Translations under genes and position numbers: made by a program
The notes under the pieces: model-generated
What the model was told of the DNA's origin: nothing
The model's database searches: none
Seen by the model: only the letters and a program-made list of their open reading frames with translations
Shown here: piece after piece, positions 51,905 through 64,000 of the stretch
Numbering within the stretch: position 1 is the stretch's first letter
Layout: each line of letters starts with the position of its first letter
From: Escarpia spicata
Taxonomy: Eukaryota > Annelida > Polychaeta > Sabellida > Siboglinidae
Reading direction: 5' to 3'
Assembly: GCA_963995525.1 (NCBI GenBank)
Contig: OZ023205.1
Span: forward strand, 49,913,743 to 49,977,742
Length of the DNA: 64,000 bases

Positions 51905-51984
51905 GTTGACAGGTATTGTGATGCTCCAGGTTGATGTTGACAGGTATTGTGATGCTCCAGGTTGATGTTGACAGGTATTGTGTA
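51905..51984. repeat. 31-bp tandem repeat, about 2.6 copies
   Basis: GTTGACAGGTATTGTGATGC starts at 51,905, 51,936 and 51,967 (third copy partial and diverged). Confidence 0.9.
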
Positions 51985-52138
51985 GACCCCAGTTGAAGGT
52001 GTCTAACTAAAGGAAACATCTCTGGTCCTGTGGCTTTCTCCCACCATCTGTCTCAGTGTCTGCTTCTAAGAGATGACAATATTCTATGAGACACCAGCCC
52101 CTAACTGGTACCATAGCCACATCTCTAACCTCAAGAGA

Positions 52139-52139
52139 T

Positions 52140-52202
<63 letters not shown>
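52139..52202. repeat. (CACG)n microsatellite
   Basis: About 16 CACG units. Confidence 0.96.
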
Positions 52203-55200
52203 CACATACACGAGGTGTATTGTGCGATGACTAAACAACAGAGCTTCCTACAATAGCTGCAGCAGCAGGTAGCTGATAAACCGTTAAAATCAACATCATT
52301 GCGGTGGCGGTTGTGGATTCGGTCTGTGTGGCCCCAGGTTCATCCAGTAGGGGGCAGGCCAGGGGCGAATATTGTTGAATCGATTCCGCGTTGACGTGCC
52401 CACAAACGAGTCTGATTTTTCTGCCCTGTGCTAACATTAAAAGTTGAGTTAATTTGTTTCAAGTGTCCGTAACAAAGTGTGCAAGATGGCTGGTCTTGAA
52501 ACAGTTCTCAGTCAGCACTTAGACACATTCCTCGCCCCTGTTTTTAATGATTGTAACCTTTCAGGCTTTCACACACACACAGTTTACTGTTTCAGCTATG
52601 ATATCACCATACGTTTCTTTTACATCATTATTTAGTCAATGTCTATATAATAATTGAATAAATTTGATCATCAGTTCTACTTACAGGATACATAATTACA
52701 TATAATAATATGATAATATTACAGATAATAATACACCAATAATATAGTTATTTTTCCAAAAAAATACATTTTGTAATGAGTGCTTGTGTAGAATCTTCAT
52801 AAAAGAGTGCCCGCATATGTTAGCAGTCGGCAAGGGAATTGACTTAGCAATTAAACTACATCTAAACTAAACAGATACAGACAAGTCCACTAACTGTATC
52901 ATTATGCACTCTCACAATGCAGACACAGCAGCTGCAGTGAAGTGATGGACTTGAGGCACTTCTCCCTGTTCTCTGTGGTTGTGGTCGCTCTCAGAAATCA
53001 TTATTCTTTTCTTCGGTATGCCTTGTATATTGACAGCTGAAACACTGGCTTTGGGAGTCCTCTGTTTCTCATGTTTATGTATCGAATTTGCCCAGTCCCT
53101 TTCTCTTTTTAATGGAAATGTATTGCAAACAAAAATCTTAGGCTAAGATTTATAGAAAATAGAAATGTAATTTAGTTAGTGTAGTATAATTTACTGTAAC
53201 AAAAACTAACTGGTCCCTTAAAAAGTACTACCAGTACTATTAAATGGTATAGATATTTAGGTGTATTTTATTCAGTAAAATTGACATATACGTCAAAATT
53301 GTATCGGCACAGCTTCTTCTTAACGTTTAAAAAACTTCCTTTAAACCAAAGGCGTGAACATGGCATGTCCCTGCCGAGCTAGACGAGTGCTCTGCATTTT
53401 GTAACCCTGTAGTTTTGGCGGGAACTGTCTGGAATGGTTGACAGGGAACACATAAATTGGGTTTGGCTTATCTGGTGGCACACTGCACTTGTGCCCATCA
53501 GTCTGGGTGACGCCTTGTCTTGCTGGGTCATCCCAGCGCCAGCAAGTCCAGCATACCTCTCTGTTCCTTCTCTTCAAGGGGTAGAGAAAGATTCCGAACC
53601 AATGCAGATAAATCGACATCTGTGTTCCTTATGAAGTGTGTGTGGGCCAGGCCAGTTGCTGATTAGATGTAAAGTATCTCTGCAAAGTTCTTTCAAAAAC
53701 AGCTGTTTGTGTTTTGTGCGCACTCGTGGATTTGGTGCGAGCTGGGGCTCCTCTGAAGTCACTGAAGGTCATTTGGTATTTTCTTAATTAACTGAAAATG
53801 TCGGAGGAAAAGTCTGTCGCAGGCAGCTGTTCATATCGGTGGCATCACAGCATGGACTAGACTGTCTTGCAGACATTAAACGATGGCGCAGAATCACACT
53901 TAGGAGGTAATTAAACAAACTTATTTATTCACATGCTGCAGCCCGAAACTGGAATCATCACGCACAGAACATGAGGAGGATCCAGACTCCACCCCTATCT
54001 CTCCTGAATCAACCAGGTGATAATTGGACGTTCCCTGTAATTATTTACTCTGACCAGTCTGGGAGTTATGTTTCCCCTGGGGTTTCAAGATGAAGGGGGT
54101 CTAACTCATGCTGGTTGAGCAATTGCTGTAAACACAGTTTTGACAGGAGCATAGAAACCATCAGGTGTGCTTGAGACCCATGAAGAAAGTGAGCAATTGG
54201 GAAATTGGACTGTTAAATTACATTAGTGAACCAGCACCTTGAACTGTTTGCTCTGGTAAAAATAAAGTAGAGTTTGATGCTGTTAATCCTGGAATTACAC
54301 AAGTGCATTTCCTAGCTGACGTTTCCTTTGTGTGCATCCATAAGGTCACTGTAGTTTTAATCTGATTTAACCAGATTTTCCTGGGAAACAACAAGCTCCA
54401 GTTGGCAAGTGGCAAAGAAGCCATTAACTGAGTATTCAACTGAATTTCAACTTAACAAATGTGCCATTCTGTCTCAGCACTTGTCTACTTATTGTTTATT
54501 ATCAGGGTTCCTAATTTTAAAAATGCCAATCTTCCTCAGCAGTTTCCTCCTTGTCATTCAGGGTTCAGTGACATTTATTTATCTGAATGTTATAACTCTC
54601 ATCAATCACTGTATTCATACTGAATGTTTATTTACCTTTCAAAGACAATATTTTAACATAAAGATACTGTTCTAATGTATACTATAAAATAGTAATATTA
54701 TAAATAATCTGTTACTTTTTGTCAATTACTATTTATCTTGTTACTTTTTTCCTGTTATTTGTTTGTCCATTACTTTTTCCTGTTTCTTTCCCGCACAGTA
54801 GTTATAACAGGGGTAGGGTTCAGAATGAGCTGGCCGGTACGTGAGTTTGAGCACAGAAGGGAAATCAACCAGCTGTCACCTGACATGCTGTATGTGAGGA
54901 TGCTATTTACCCCACCCTGCAGTGTCACATAAGTTACTCACCCCCACTGAAATAATACAGGAAGTGGCAAGGATAACATGGCATCGTGCTGTGTGTGATC
55001 ACAAATGTCATTGTAAAATGTTTTACATTTTGTATTTAGCATAACCTGGATAAATGTAAGATTCATAATTATGTCCTTCACACCCACACCATTTTCGGAA
55101 GGAAAAAGGAAGAACGGAAATTGGTGGATGTTACTATTTATAATATCACAACATTGAGAAAACCAAAGTAAGTAGACAATATTAAGTAAAATAAAAAATA

Positions 55201-57586
55201 ATTATTTTTGACATTCCGCAGTTGAAAGATAAAAGAGCACATTCATGTTTTACTGCAGCAGATTAGTGGTGCTAATTGTCACTTCAAAGAACCTCTCAGG
55301 CACTGTCCAGAAGGAGACTATTTCTCTGGGACATGTGCCTAGTTTGTGAACTGGTAAACATTGATTCCTGGAGTCCTTTGCACCCAGGTAGATTTTGACC
55401 ATTTGGATTTCTGCCAAGTGGTCAGGGTGGACAAGGAGTCCCCATTTGACACTGGACACTTGACATGGCTGGACACAGCAGTACACTGGCATTGAGTGTT
55501 GCTGGACAGCTCTCATGCTGTGAGAACATAATCGATACTAATCCTTGCTTGCCTCATTGAGCAGGGTTCGTTACTATATAGTGTTGCTATTTTACTTTCT
55601 AAAACTGTAGATACCCTGGCTCTACAGAGCCTACATCAGTGGCAGTGCTCTGAAAGGGATCTCCCCATAGGGTGTATCATGTTACAGGCTTTTGTTGTGC
55701 ATTATAGTAGACCTGAGAGTTCGCCTGGTTCTCTCTGCTACAGACAGTAACTGATATACAGTGGTACGCTTAAGGTGACCAACATTTAAATTTTTGGTAT
55801 TTCTGTGATTGCAAATAACTTGTTTTCCCCAAAGATTGCCGGAAATATGTCTTTCAGTTTCTCTCTGAGTAGACATGCAGCTTCACTGCTTAGTCCCTGA
55901 CTGCAGGACACAACTCTGTCTTGTGTATGTCAACAACTAGGTGACACATCCAAGTGTCCCCAATGTCCTTAATAATGTCAATAAAGGACCCTAATACCCC
56001 ATTCCAGCCCACCTCACACTATTGCCTGATATTGCTGAGGGTCTGGTTTATTGCAGAAGAGTTATCTTAAGTGTGTGTCAGGGAAGACAGAGTGAAAGAG
56101 GTTTTTTTTTAATCTTCATGGGGTTTGTAGAAGAGGGTTCTCCTCTTGCCCCAATCATTGTCAGCAGGGTAACACTTAGACCCAGCAACTACCTAAAGAT
56201 AACGAGGCACAGTTTGACCAAATCCCTCAATACACAAAGGACTGTATATCCTGGTGATATAATTAAATTACAGCTTTTTTGTGTGCAGTCATGTCTGATA
56301 TCCTGTTCGCTTTTGCATTTTTTTGATTTTGCCACTTGAATATAACTGCACCAATACGTGCTACTTATGTGCAGTCGCGATATCGGTGTTCTTGTAGTGA
56401 CTGATTTCTGTAATATTTCAGTGAATGTACCCACAACATGCGCTCAAGCGCGTAGTTATGTATGCCTGTTATTAGTGGTTATCTTTCCAATCTAAGTGGT
56501 CTTGTTTGCCCTGTGCATGGAGAAAGCATATACGCCAATTGGGGATCTTTTAAGTGTGGAAGCCTATAATCACAGAGTACATGTGCACACACATAAGTCA
56601 TTATATTACCTACCTTGAGGGCCAGGTAACAACAAGATCTATGTGATAGGCGGAAGGCACCCACTTGATTTTAAAGCTATGGAAACTGGGTGTAGGTAGA
56701 GTAATATCACACATGATAATGTTGGTAATAAAGTTCCAAACGTCTGGATACCTTCATCCCACTTTTTCTTGTATAACCCCTACCCCCCACCATAACCCCT
56801 CCACCGCAATTGTAAAACTCACATTCCAGCACATGTAGTTGCCAGTGACTTTTATGTAGGTTGTTTTGTTGTGACAATCATGATTTAATAATATTTTGCA
56901 AGCATACTGTCGAGAACAACAAGTTCTAGACCAGCTGCGGACAATCATTGAGAGTGCACAAAGTTAGGATAAAATGTTTTCCTAAATCTAAATGGCCCAC
57001 CCTTGCTTTAAATTATATTATTTGTGATAAGTAAATTTACTGTTTTTAATCATGATTTTGCTGTATATTTACACAAAAAAGATCAGCTCAATACTAGCAG
57101 GGAAACAAGTGAACGTTGCAGTTGGTACTGTGTAGAATATGTTGAGAGTAAGGGGTTTATTTATGCATTTAAATGAATACTCGGCTTTGTGGATAATTAC
57201 TGGCAAAGGTGGCAATTTTCAGGCCAATGTAGCTAATTCTATTTGACTGTAAAGTAATTATTTTACATCTAATTTCCGCCCCTGGCATTGTATTTCATTT
57301 CAGCTCTGGACTGTAGCTGGTGGTCAGTTCTCCCCTGAGAGTAGAGGGTGTCGTTTGTTTGGGGTAATTGTCCGGATGCCCCCTGTAGGCAAATTCAAAG
57401 TCAGGTGGTGTAGCTTTTCATTGGGAGATGATTGCCAGCACATAAACACTGGTGCCCAGATTGATTCTACTATCTCGATTCTGTAGAAACTCTTAATTAA
57501 ACTCAGAGTAGTTTTGTAGGTGGCTGCCAGTTGTAGTCAGGTTGAATTATTGTAAACCACATGTGACTGTTTCACTGATTTGGGCT
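52203..57586 (+). other. Long plexin intron, middle part
   Basis: No exon supported. A splice-acceptor-like TTTCATTTCAG precedes an open stretch at 57,304, but its translation has no plexin-like feature. Several short open frames lack homology that I recognise. Confidence 0.45.
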
Positions 57587-57609
57587 GCCCCCCCCCCCCC
57601 CCCCCCCCA
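57587..57609. repeat. Poly-C run
   Basis: More than 20 consecutive C residues. Confidence 0.97.
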
Positions 57610-57683
57610 CTGACTTGACACGGGTCACACTCACATCTACAAATGGGGTTTAGTTGATCTGTTGATGACCTCAGGAAAACCCA

Positions 57684-57740
57684 GCCTGCATGGCCTGTGT
57701 GGCCTGTGTGGCCTGTGTGGCCTGCATGGCCTGTGTGGCT
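57684..57740. repeat. 9-bp tandem repeat (TGGCCTGTG)
   Basis: Six imperfect copies of TGGCCTG(T/C)(G/A) in a row. Confidence 0.85.
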
Positions 57741-57939
57741 TATAAAACATTCTTCTGTAATGTCATAATTTGATGACATCTTGTGCAGTGATTTTACATT
57801 TTTTTATTTGGTATTCATTGATGAGTAAACTTAGCAGTGGGATGTTAGTAGGTATTAAAAATGGCAGGCTGGTGTGTTTTATGATACACATTAGTAACAA
57901 GTTATTAAACTTATAATAATAATGAGGATAATGTGTTAT

Positions 57940-58205
57940 CATAGTAAAGTCACTAAGTAATGTAACAAGGTTAATAAGTAACAATAACAAAGTTACAAAG
58001 TAACAAAGCTGTTAAGTAACATAGTTATAAAATAACAGTACAACAAAGATACTAAGCAACTAACAAGCGTCTATAAATGACAGGGAGGGTACTAAGTAAC
58101 TGTAACAAGGGTAATATTTAACAGTAACATATTACATGTTACTAAGTAACAGTAACAATGGTACTAAGTAACAGTAACAATGGTACTAAGTAACACACAC
58201 TAACA
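57940..58205. repeat. Degenerate AGTAACA-type repeat
   Basis: ACTAAGTAAC, AGTAACA and similar units recur about 15 times with irregular spacing, turning into ACAGTAACAATGGTACTAAGT copies near 58,140-58,190. Confidence 0.8.
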
Positions 58206-58524
58206 GAGATACATAGGTACAGTAGACTTGGCAACAAGCCAATAACAAGTAGAGAGCCAGAAAGTGGAACCAGTATGTTGATCTGGACAGCATTCAATCA
58301 TCAAGCCACTTAGAGAAGTGCTGATACTGGTCACTGCTGGCTGGAGTCATTTATCCCTATTAGACATGTGTTTGAGGTTCATTAGCGGGTCCTCTGACCC
58401 TGCACCCCTGTGTGTGTTTGCCCTGGAGGGTCTGCAGTGCCTCACTTGGGGAGACATGACAGAGACCTGTTTCTGAGTGTCCTGGCAGTCTCTTATTGTC
58501 ATCTAGATTCTCACATCACATCTG

Positions 58525-58595
58525 TCTTGTCTGTTAGTCAGTCCGTTCGTCTGCCTGTCCATCCATCCGTCAGCCTATCCATCTGTCGGTCCGTA
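58525..58595. repeat. Degenerate GTCT/CCAT microsatellite
   Basis: A decayed tetranucleotide run (GTCTGTTAGTCAGTCCGTTC and similar). A CTCF-like CAACCAGGTGGCGC follows at 58,612-58,625. Confidence 0.6.
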
Positions 58596-58744
58596 CTGGA
58601 GTGGTCACTTGCAACCAGGTGGCGCCGACAGCGTGGTCAGTAGTTGTAACAAGTCGCAAACCTGTGGTCAGTCTAGGGACATATTTATGCCTGTCTTGAG
58701 TGTATTTCTCCACCATTGCTTAGCTGTTCTTGTTAGAATTAAGG

Positions 58745-59245
58745 CTGACTATCAGGGATAGTTTTACTACCATGGTAATATTACCATGGTAGTATTGCAA
58801 TACCTTTAGTTACTATTTTGCGATACTATCGCAATAGTCTCTTGACTATCGCCGTAGTATCATGGAAGGTAAATATACTTATGTTCCAACTTTACTTGGT
58901 GTGAGTTCAGCTACATATCGCATGAACCCAGCCAAAATTGACAGATGGCGCCATCGCATAGAGTTGGAGTCAGTTGCCTTACAATGGAAATCTGTGAATG
59001 ATGCTGATTTTATGGACAGTTGTTGACATTGGATCCATGGACTCTGTAAATAAGTAAACATTAGGTCTACATAATAATGTTTAAAAATCATGTCGGTGAA
59101 TATTATTACAGCGGCACAAGTAAACCTGCTAATGTGTTTGGCCAAATATTGTTACTATTGATAGTTAAATTTATTATGGTATTGCATCAAGACATCGACT
59201 ATCGCAATGCGTAGATAGTGCGATGTATTGTTATACCTCTAATTA
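58745..59245. repeat. Element with a 30-bp perfect palindrome and ATCGCAATA motifs
   Basis: 58,765-58,794 is a perfect 30-bp palindrome (its half begins TACTACCATGG). Flanking sequence at both ends (58,795-58,860 and 59,150-59,235) is dense in TATTGCAATA and CTATCGCAATAG-like motifs in both orientations, with non-repetitive sequence between. This layout suggests a non-autonomous transposon. The related motif cluster at 40,690-40,850 may be another copy. Confidence 0.5.
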
Positions 59246-60812
59246 GGATGCTATGTTTGACCTGCTGCCTCAGGGTCTTGTCTTTGTGACATTTTAAAGT
59301 TGAGTGTTTATAGCCACAATCCATCAGCGTAGGAGATTCTAATGAAAAGTGCACCTTATCTGCCTTTCTCAAAGTGAATTTATGATAAAGGTCTTAAGGC
59401 CGGTAATTACAGATAATACAGTTACACACAACTCAACTTTATAGTTACAAGAGTTGTTGAATGACTCACCCCTGTGTATTCTAGTTCATATCGGTACAAA
59501 ACATTTGGTTTATTCAGTTGAATTGACAAAACGTTTGTGTGTATTGCACATAGTGGTAGGTGTGAATTTGAGTTTGGCCAAAGATTCACTCGGCCTTCAT
59601 CTTCAGTTCTCACGTATGGGTGATTCACAAGTGATCAGTCTTCACTGTCATACAACGTGTACCTGTGATACATGCAGACACAGGTAGCCATAGGCTTTTA
59701 GCAACCAACCACACAATCGGCTGACATCCAATCATTTATCCTTAATGCAGGTTGTTGGATCTCCAGGTTACCACAGTGGTACCAACAACTGTTCAACTAG
59801 TTATCTGTCAGGTGGGACATTTCTCTGACGGGTATAATGTGTCACCCCTTTACAGCATGCCACCCCCAGAGAGGTGCATTTGGTGTCATTTCATACCTGA
59901 TTAAGTTTTGAGAATGTTTTCCTGCGCATTCGTGCGAGCGCTTTCCCTTTTTCCATAAATCACTTAGTTGTGACCGTTCTGCGAGTGAGGTGTGTGGTAA
60001 AAATTTAATTAAAATAATATAAACATGAAGCAGTTGCAGGGAATAGTGGTCACCAGGTGTTTGGGTGCAAGTGCTGAGTGGTACCTTTGATGGTATTACA
60101 TACCTGATTAAATTCTAAGAAAGTGTTAATCCTGCGAACACATTAGCCTCAATCGTGTACCTGAATTATGCTGCACAAATGTTTTACCCGATAAAGCACG
60201 CGTCAGTTGTTATTTGTGGTGTAATGATCAAAAATTATGTGTATTTGTTACATGTGAATACGCCAAATAATGGGTTATTAAGCTATTCACCCTTGTCCAC
60301 AGTGAATGGTGATGGGGAACACGCCCATATTAAGTGAACTGTCACAACCTATAGGCAACACCCATTAATTGCTAAATGCTCATTATAACCACGTTGCTAA
60401 GCACTTTGTGCTAGCGCATTCAAGAATGGCAATCAAGAAATACTAAAGCAGGTGTTTTCCTGCCCATAAATCTGCTTTCCTGCTGAGATTTTGTAATTTA
60501 CTTGTTCGTATTACGACTATCCCCAAATTTCTATGTGTCGTTTACCGGGCACTGACATGCACCGTAGTTCGTGTTCGGGTTTCGCTATCCCATAATGCTA
60601 TCAGTGTGGAGCCAAAATGTTTTGCAAGTCTGCTTTTGCAATGATTCTTCAATTTTTTTCTTGTCTTCTTTTATTTTCCATTGTCATTCACAGACAACTT
60701 GTGCATAGATTGGGTTACCTTTGAATTTTGTAAGGACAGGTATAATGTACGAATTACCATAATATACATGTCCTAGCAAAATATGGAGGTAAATCAATCT
60801 ATTACAAGAGTC
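59246..60812 (+). other. Long plexin intron, late part
   Basis: No exon supported. Two diverged copies of CATACCTGATTAA..GAATGTTTTCCTGCG occur at about 59,895 and 60,100. Confidence 0.45.
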
Positions 60813-61252
60813 GGTGCCTGGTTTAGTGACAAAGGATACATCTGTCACAAGTGTCACTGTCTTGTTTAGTGACAAAGTGTGAAACTGTTACAAATGACTA
60901 TGCCTGGTTTAGTGATAAAGTATGCAACTGTCACATGTGTCATAAGGCTTAGTGATCAAGTATGCAACTGTCATATCTGTCACAAGGTTTAGTGATCAAG
61001 TATGCAACTGTCACAAGTGTCACTGCCTGGTTTAGTGACCAAGTATTGAAGTGTCACATGTTTCACAAGGTTTAGTGACCAAGTATGCAACTGTCACAAG
61101 TGTCACTGTCTGGTTAGTGACCAAGTATGCAATTGTCACATCAAGTATTCAAGTGTCACTCTCAGGTTTAATGACCGAGTATGCAAGTGTCACGGCATGT
61201 ATTCAAGTGTCACTGCCTGGTTTGGTGATCAAGTGTGCGACTGTCACAAGAT
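60813..61252. repeat. Irregular minisatellite, unit about 43 bp
   Basis: About ten imperfect copies built from GTCACTGCCTGGTTTAGTGA, CCAAGTATGCAACTGTCACA and AGT, with frequent internal losses. Confidence 0.88.
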
Positions 61253-62761
61253 TTTTGATGTAGTTTGAAGACATGTGCAACAGGCTTCCATTGACACGTT
61301 GTTTTCCCCGGGAATCCACCAGGTGCATGACATTCCTCATCCCCTCCCTACAAGGCAGCTGTCCTCCCGCTGAGGCTTGGTGATAGAGCCACTTGTTGCC
61401 CGGCTAGTAGAAAGGTTTTGGTGACAGGCTTGGTGACATGGGTGATGGTGACTCTGTCCAGCTGTCATCCTCTTCTTGGAAGACAAAAAGGGAGAGTCCT
61501 ATGCTGCAGGGGGTGAGGGGTGACCTACTGTTCCCCGTATGGGAGGGAGTGGATGTCATTGGGATGGTGTGATGGCTGGACAGGTGTTTTGAGAATTTGA
61601 ATCTCGGCCAAAATGTCATGGGACAGGATATATGTGGTACAACGAAATTCCTAAGTTGGAAAACGGAGAAATGCCTAAGTTGAAAAACAGCAGATGGGTG
61701 TTGTAGATATTTTATGATGGCATCTGAAAAATTGAATGATGATCGATGATTTAAATGCTGTCGGATGTATTTGATTGGCTTCTTACCTACAATTATCAAA
61801 GAAAAGATCAATTGCATGAGCAGGGTAGCTTGTTTGTGTTGAGTGGTGCGATAACATGGCTTCTGGTGGTTTGTTGGATGCAGTTAGTTGGGTCATCTTA
61901 CTCAAAGGTACATTTTCACACCTAACTGGCGGAAGTGTGACCCGAGTGAGTACACAGCAAATCATTGCTTTAATAATTTCTTTTGTTTGAAAGAACTAAG
62001 GGTTAAATTGATGCAATTGAGTAATTTGGTCACGTTACGTTGTTTAGCGAAAACTCTGCTCACTAGATACCATTCCCAAATTTGTTTGTTTTTTGCCAAT
62101 TTTGTTTTATTGCATAACCCGTTTAATTGCATAAATTAACTGAGCAAATGGTGTATGCATGTAAGCGGGGTCAACTGTAGCTTGAATAATTAGACAAGAA
62201 CAATAAATAAATTTTTAATATTCCATGGAAAATGCAGTTACCGTGATGTTGCTGTTAAACTACCGTATAGTGAATGGAAAATCACCATCCACACTTGTGC
62301 AGTGCAATATCATTTGTAAAGATTCAAAATGAACCAATTACTGACAAAGAGGGAAGGTTTCTTTACCTAGCCTGATGGACAGAGCCGCTGGTACCACTAC
62401 ATCAAAATATAAACTAAATTGAAAGCGAGATTATTGAATAGTTATGCATTTAATGAGTAAATATTCATGATAAAAATGACTGGTATTAGGGTTATATTGT
62501 ATTAATATGTTAAGTTTGTCGTATTTGAGCGGCCTGCGATGAATGGACATGAAAGTTATGTTTTAAGTATTCTAGATGATGTCACTTGCGTAAATATGTG
62601 CACTGTTTCATATAGTATTATGTAGTTTTTCTTATGTAACAGAGGAAGTAATTATAAGTATTACACTTCTTTTTGCCATTATGTATAATTCTATAATTTA
62701 ATAATTCACTACTTTGATTGTGTTTTGTCGTTGTTGAAAATAAAGTTTCGTGTCAAGCTTT
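61253..62761 (+). other. Long plexin intron, nothing assigned
   Basis: No gene recognised. The minus-strand open frame 61,404-61,817 has no domain that I can name. Confidence 0.4.
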
Positions 62762-63080
62762 GCTTGAATGTATGGGTACTGGGTGATGGAGTTAAACCAT
62801 TGTTTGTGTTAACCTTGTATGTATGGGTACTGGGTGATGGAGTTGAACCGTTGTTTGTGTTAACGTTGTATGTATGGGTACTGGGTGATGGAGTTGAACC
62901 GTTGTTTGTGTTAACCTTGTATGTATGGGTACTGGGTGATGGAGTTGAACCGTTGTTTGTGTTAACGTTGTATGTATGGGTACTGGGTGATGGAGTTGAA
63001 CCGTTGTTTGTGTTAACCTTGTATGTATGGGTACTGGATGATGGAGTTGAACGATTGTTTGTGTTAACCTTGGGGAGGCA
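62762..63080. repeat. 51-bp minisatellite, six copies
   Basis: TATGGGTACTGGGTGATGGA starts at 62,771, 62,822, 62,873, 62,924, 62,975 and 63,026, a strict 51-bp period. Because 51 is divisible by three, a 17-residue repeat is open on the plus strand (YVWVLGDGVEPLFVLTL) and on the minus strand (TYNVNTNNGSTPSPSTH). Copies alternate between TTAACCTTG and TTAACGTTG, so expansion went by dimers. No evidence that either frame is translated. Confidence 0.95.
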
Positions 63081-63375
63081 GCTTAAGATAAGCCAATTGT
63101 TAGCAGCAGTCACAGAGTGTGGTTGTGAGGCTGACCAGTGACAGTGATGTAGATGGAGACACCAAAGCTGATGACACAGTGCGGAACATTGGACTAGGGA
63201 CAGGGTGACAGATACATGGGCTATATCAAGAATAGCATGGGGAGGGTAATTCACCATAGGGAACTTAGAAGACAAGACTAGATGGATAGGGTACTATGGT
63301 GTAATTGGGAGTCTGATAGGAAGTGAAACTGATTGGCAGAAACTGAAACCATTCAGTAACAAGGGATATTGAGTA

Positions 63376-63562
63376 CAGTTGTACCTCCCTATTAAGGTCA
63401 CCTTTGGGACTGGACAAGTGACCTGAATAGCGAGGTGACCATATCAGTGGGACTAATATCCTATACTTTACTGTATGTGGAAATAATCTGGCACTGTTCA
63501 AAGGTGACCTTAATTGCAAGGTGGCTGTATTACCGAGGTGACCATAAAGTGGGGTTTCACTG
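63376..63562. mobile_element. pogo/Tigger-like MITE
   Basis: A 187-bp element with imperfect terminal inverted repeats of about 30 bp: CAGTTGTACCTCCCTATTAA at the left, reverse complement of the right end CAGTGAAACCCCACTTTATG, both running on to GGTCACC. It is flanked on each side by TA, the expected target duplication of the Tc1/mariner/pogo superfamily. It has internal AGGTGACC repeats and no coding capacity. Confidence 0.7.
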
Positions 63563-64000
63563 TATTGTAGAGAAAGTGAAACTATTGATCGGTGACATTA
63601 ATACTGAGACCACTGGTGACACGTCATATATGTGGACACATAACATAAAGTACACAAAAAAGCCATAAAGTGATTATCTGTACAAAATGCAAATGAAAGT
63701 AAAATGTACTTTTTACCTTGAAGAAAATTAATTTAAAGGATCTAGCAAACTGTAGAGTAGGAGTGTGGTACATTCATTTTGTGATGTTATATAGCCTGTG
63801 ACATTTGGGCACATAATGTCACATCGCATTTTGTGCTTTGGCTTATTGTCCAGGTACAATATCCCATAGCATTTGAGAAAGCAGGCAGTCCTGTGTGGGT
63901 TTGTTCTGATACCATGAAGATGCTGTGCTTAGGAGAAAGTGAAAGTGGAGAATGACCACCCCAAAGTTGTTGAGAAAGGATATTGTGTATGTCACGGAAT
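63563..64000 (+). other. End of window, intron sequence with a weak exon candidate
   Basis: Mostly AT-rich. A possible acceptor (CTTATTGTCCAG) at 63,842-63,853 is followed by a phase-0 frame that reads VQYPIAFEKAGSPVW. See the findings. It is not called as an exon. Confidence 0.3.

Noticed and set aside
53341..53762. Overlapping open frames on both strands
   Set aside because: No domain or repeat family recognised. Lengths are within chance for this stretch.
57304..57367. Possible exon after TTTCATTTCAG
   Set aside because: The translation (LWTVAGGQFSPESRGCRLFG) shows no plexin feature and the donor GTAATT is weak.
61404..61817. 137-codon minus-strand open frame as a gene
   Set aside because: No recognisable domain, no splice context and a composition like its non-coding surroundings.

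Overview
The window is nuclear DNA from an animal, most likely a marine invertebrate (lophotrochozoan, hemichordate or amphioxus type; the sequence does not decide between these). The reasons are intron-containing plexin-type semaphorin-domain coding sequence with GT/AG splice sites, several clades of APE-type non-LTR retrotransposons (CR1/Jockey-like, Rex1-like, L2-like, RTE-like), MITE-like elements, long CA/CT/TG microsatellites and a 3.8 kb satellite array. Nothing bacterial or organellar is seen. LEFT THIRD (1-24,400): a repeat graveyard. From left to right it holds a minus-strand LINE with a PHD-like finger and an NPGP (2A-like) remnant; a plus-strand Rex1-like LINE with three in-frame stops; pieces of two further LINE types; a short element with a 23-bp-arm hairpin; a hAT-like MITE; the C-terminal tail of an integrase-like protein; a long minus-strand L2-like LINE; a minus-strand HECT-domain pseudogene that still has the catalytic His-Thr-Cys motif; and a diverged 395-bp tandem duplication. 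MIDDLE (24,380-28,204): about 88 copies of a 43/44-bp satellite, with a long-range repeat of about 1.7 kb inside the array. RIGHT HALF (28,200-64,000): a plexin locus on the plus strand. Two separate 5' coding blocks each encode a signal peptide plus most of a sema domain: cassette 1 in exons 29,640-30,478 and 31,557-31,836, and cassette 2 in the single exon 39,173-40,330. They end at the same homologous residue in the same splice phase. Only one following sema exon is visible (42,333-42,524), downstream of both. Two readings fit: alternative first exons (two promoters, one shared plexin body), or an intact but 3'-less duplicate upstream of a complete gene. After 42,524 an apparently very long intron (over 21 kb) runs to the window end and holds only repeats: a LINE tail, minisatellites, a 30-bp perfect palindrome and a pogo-like MITE. 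The rest of the plexin (PSI, IPT, transmembrane and GAP domains) must lie beyond the window. No tRNA, rRNA or CRISPR was found.
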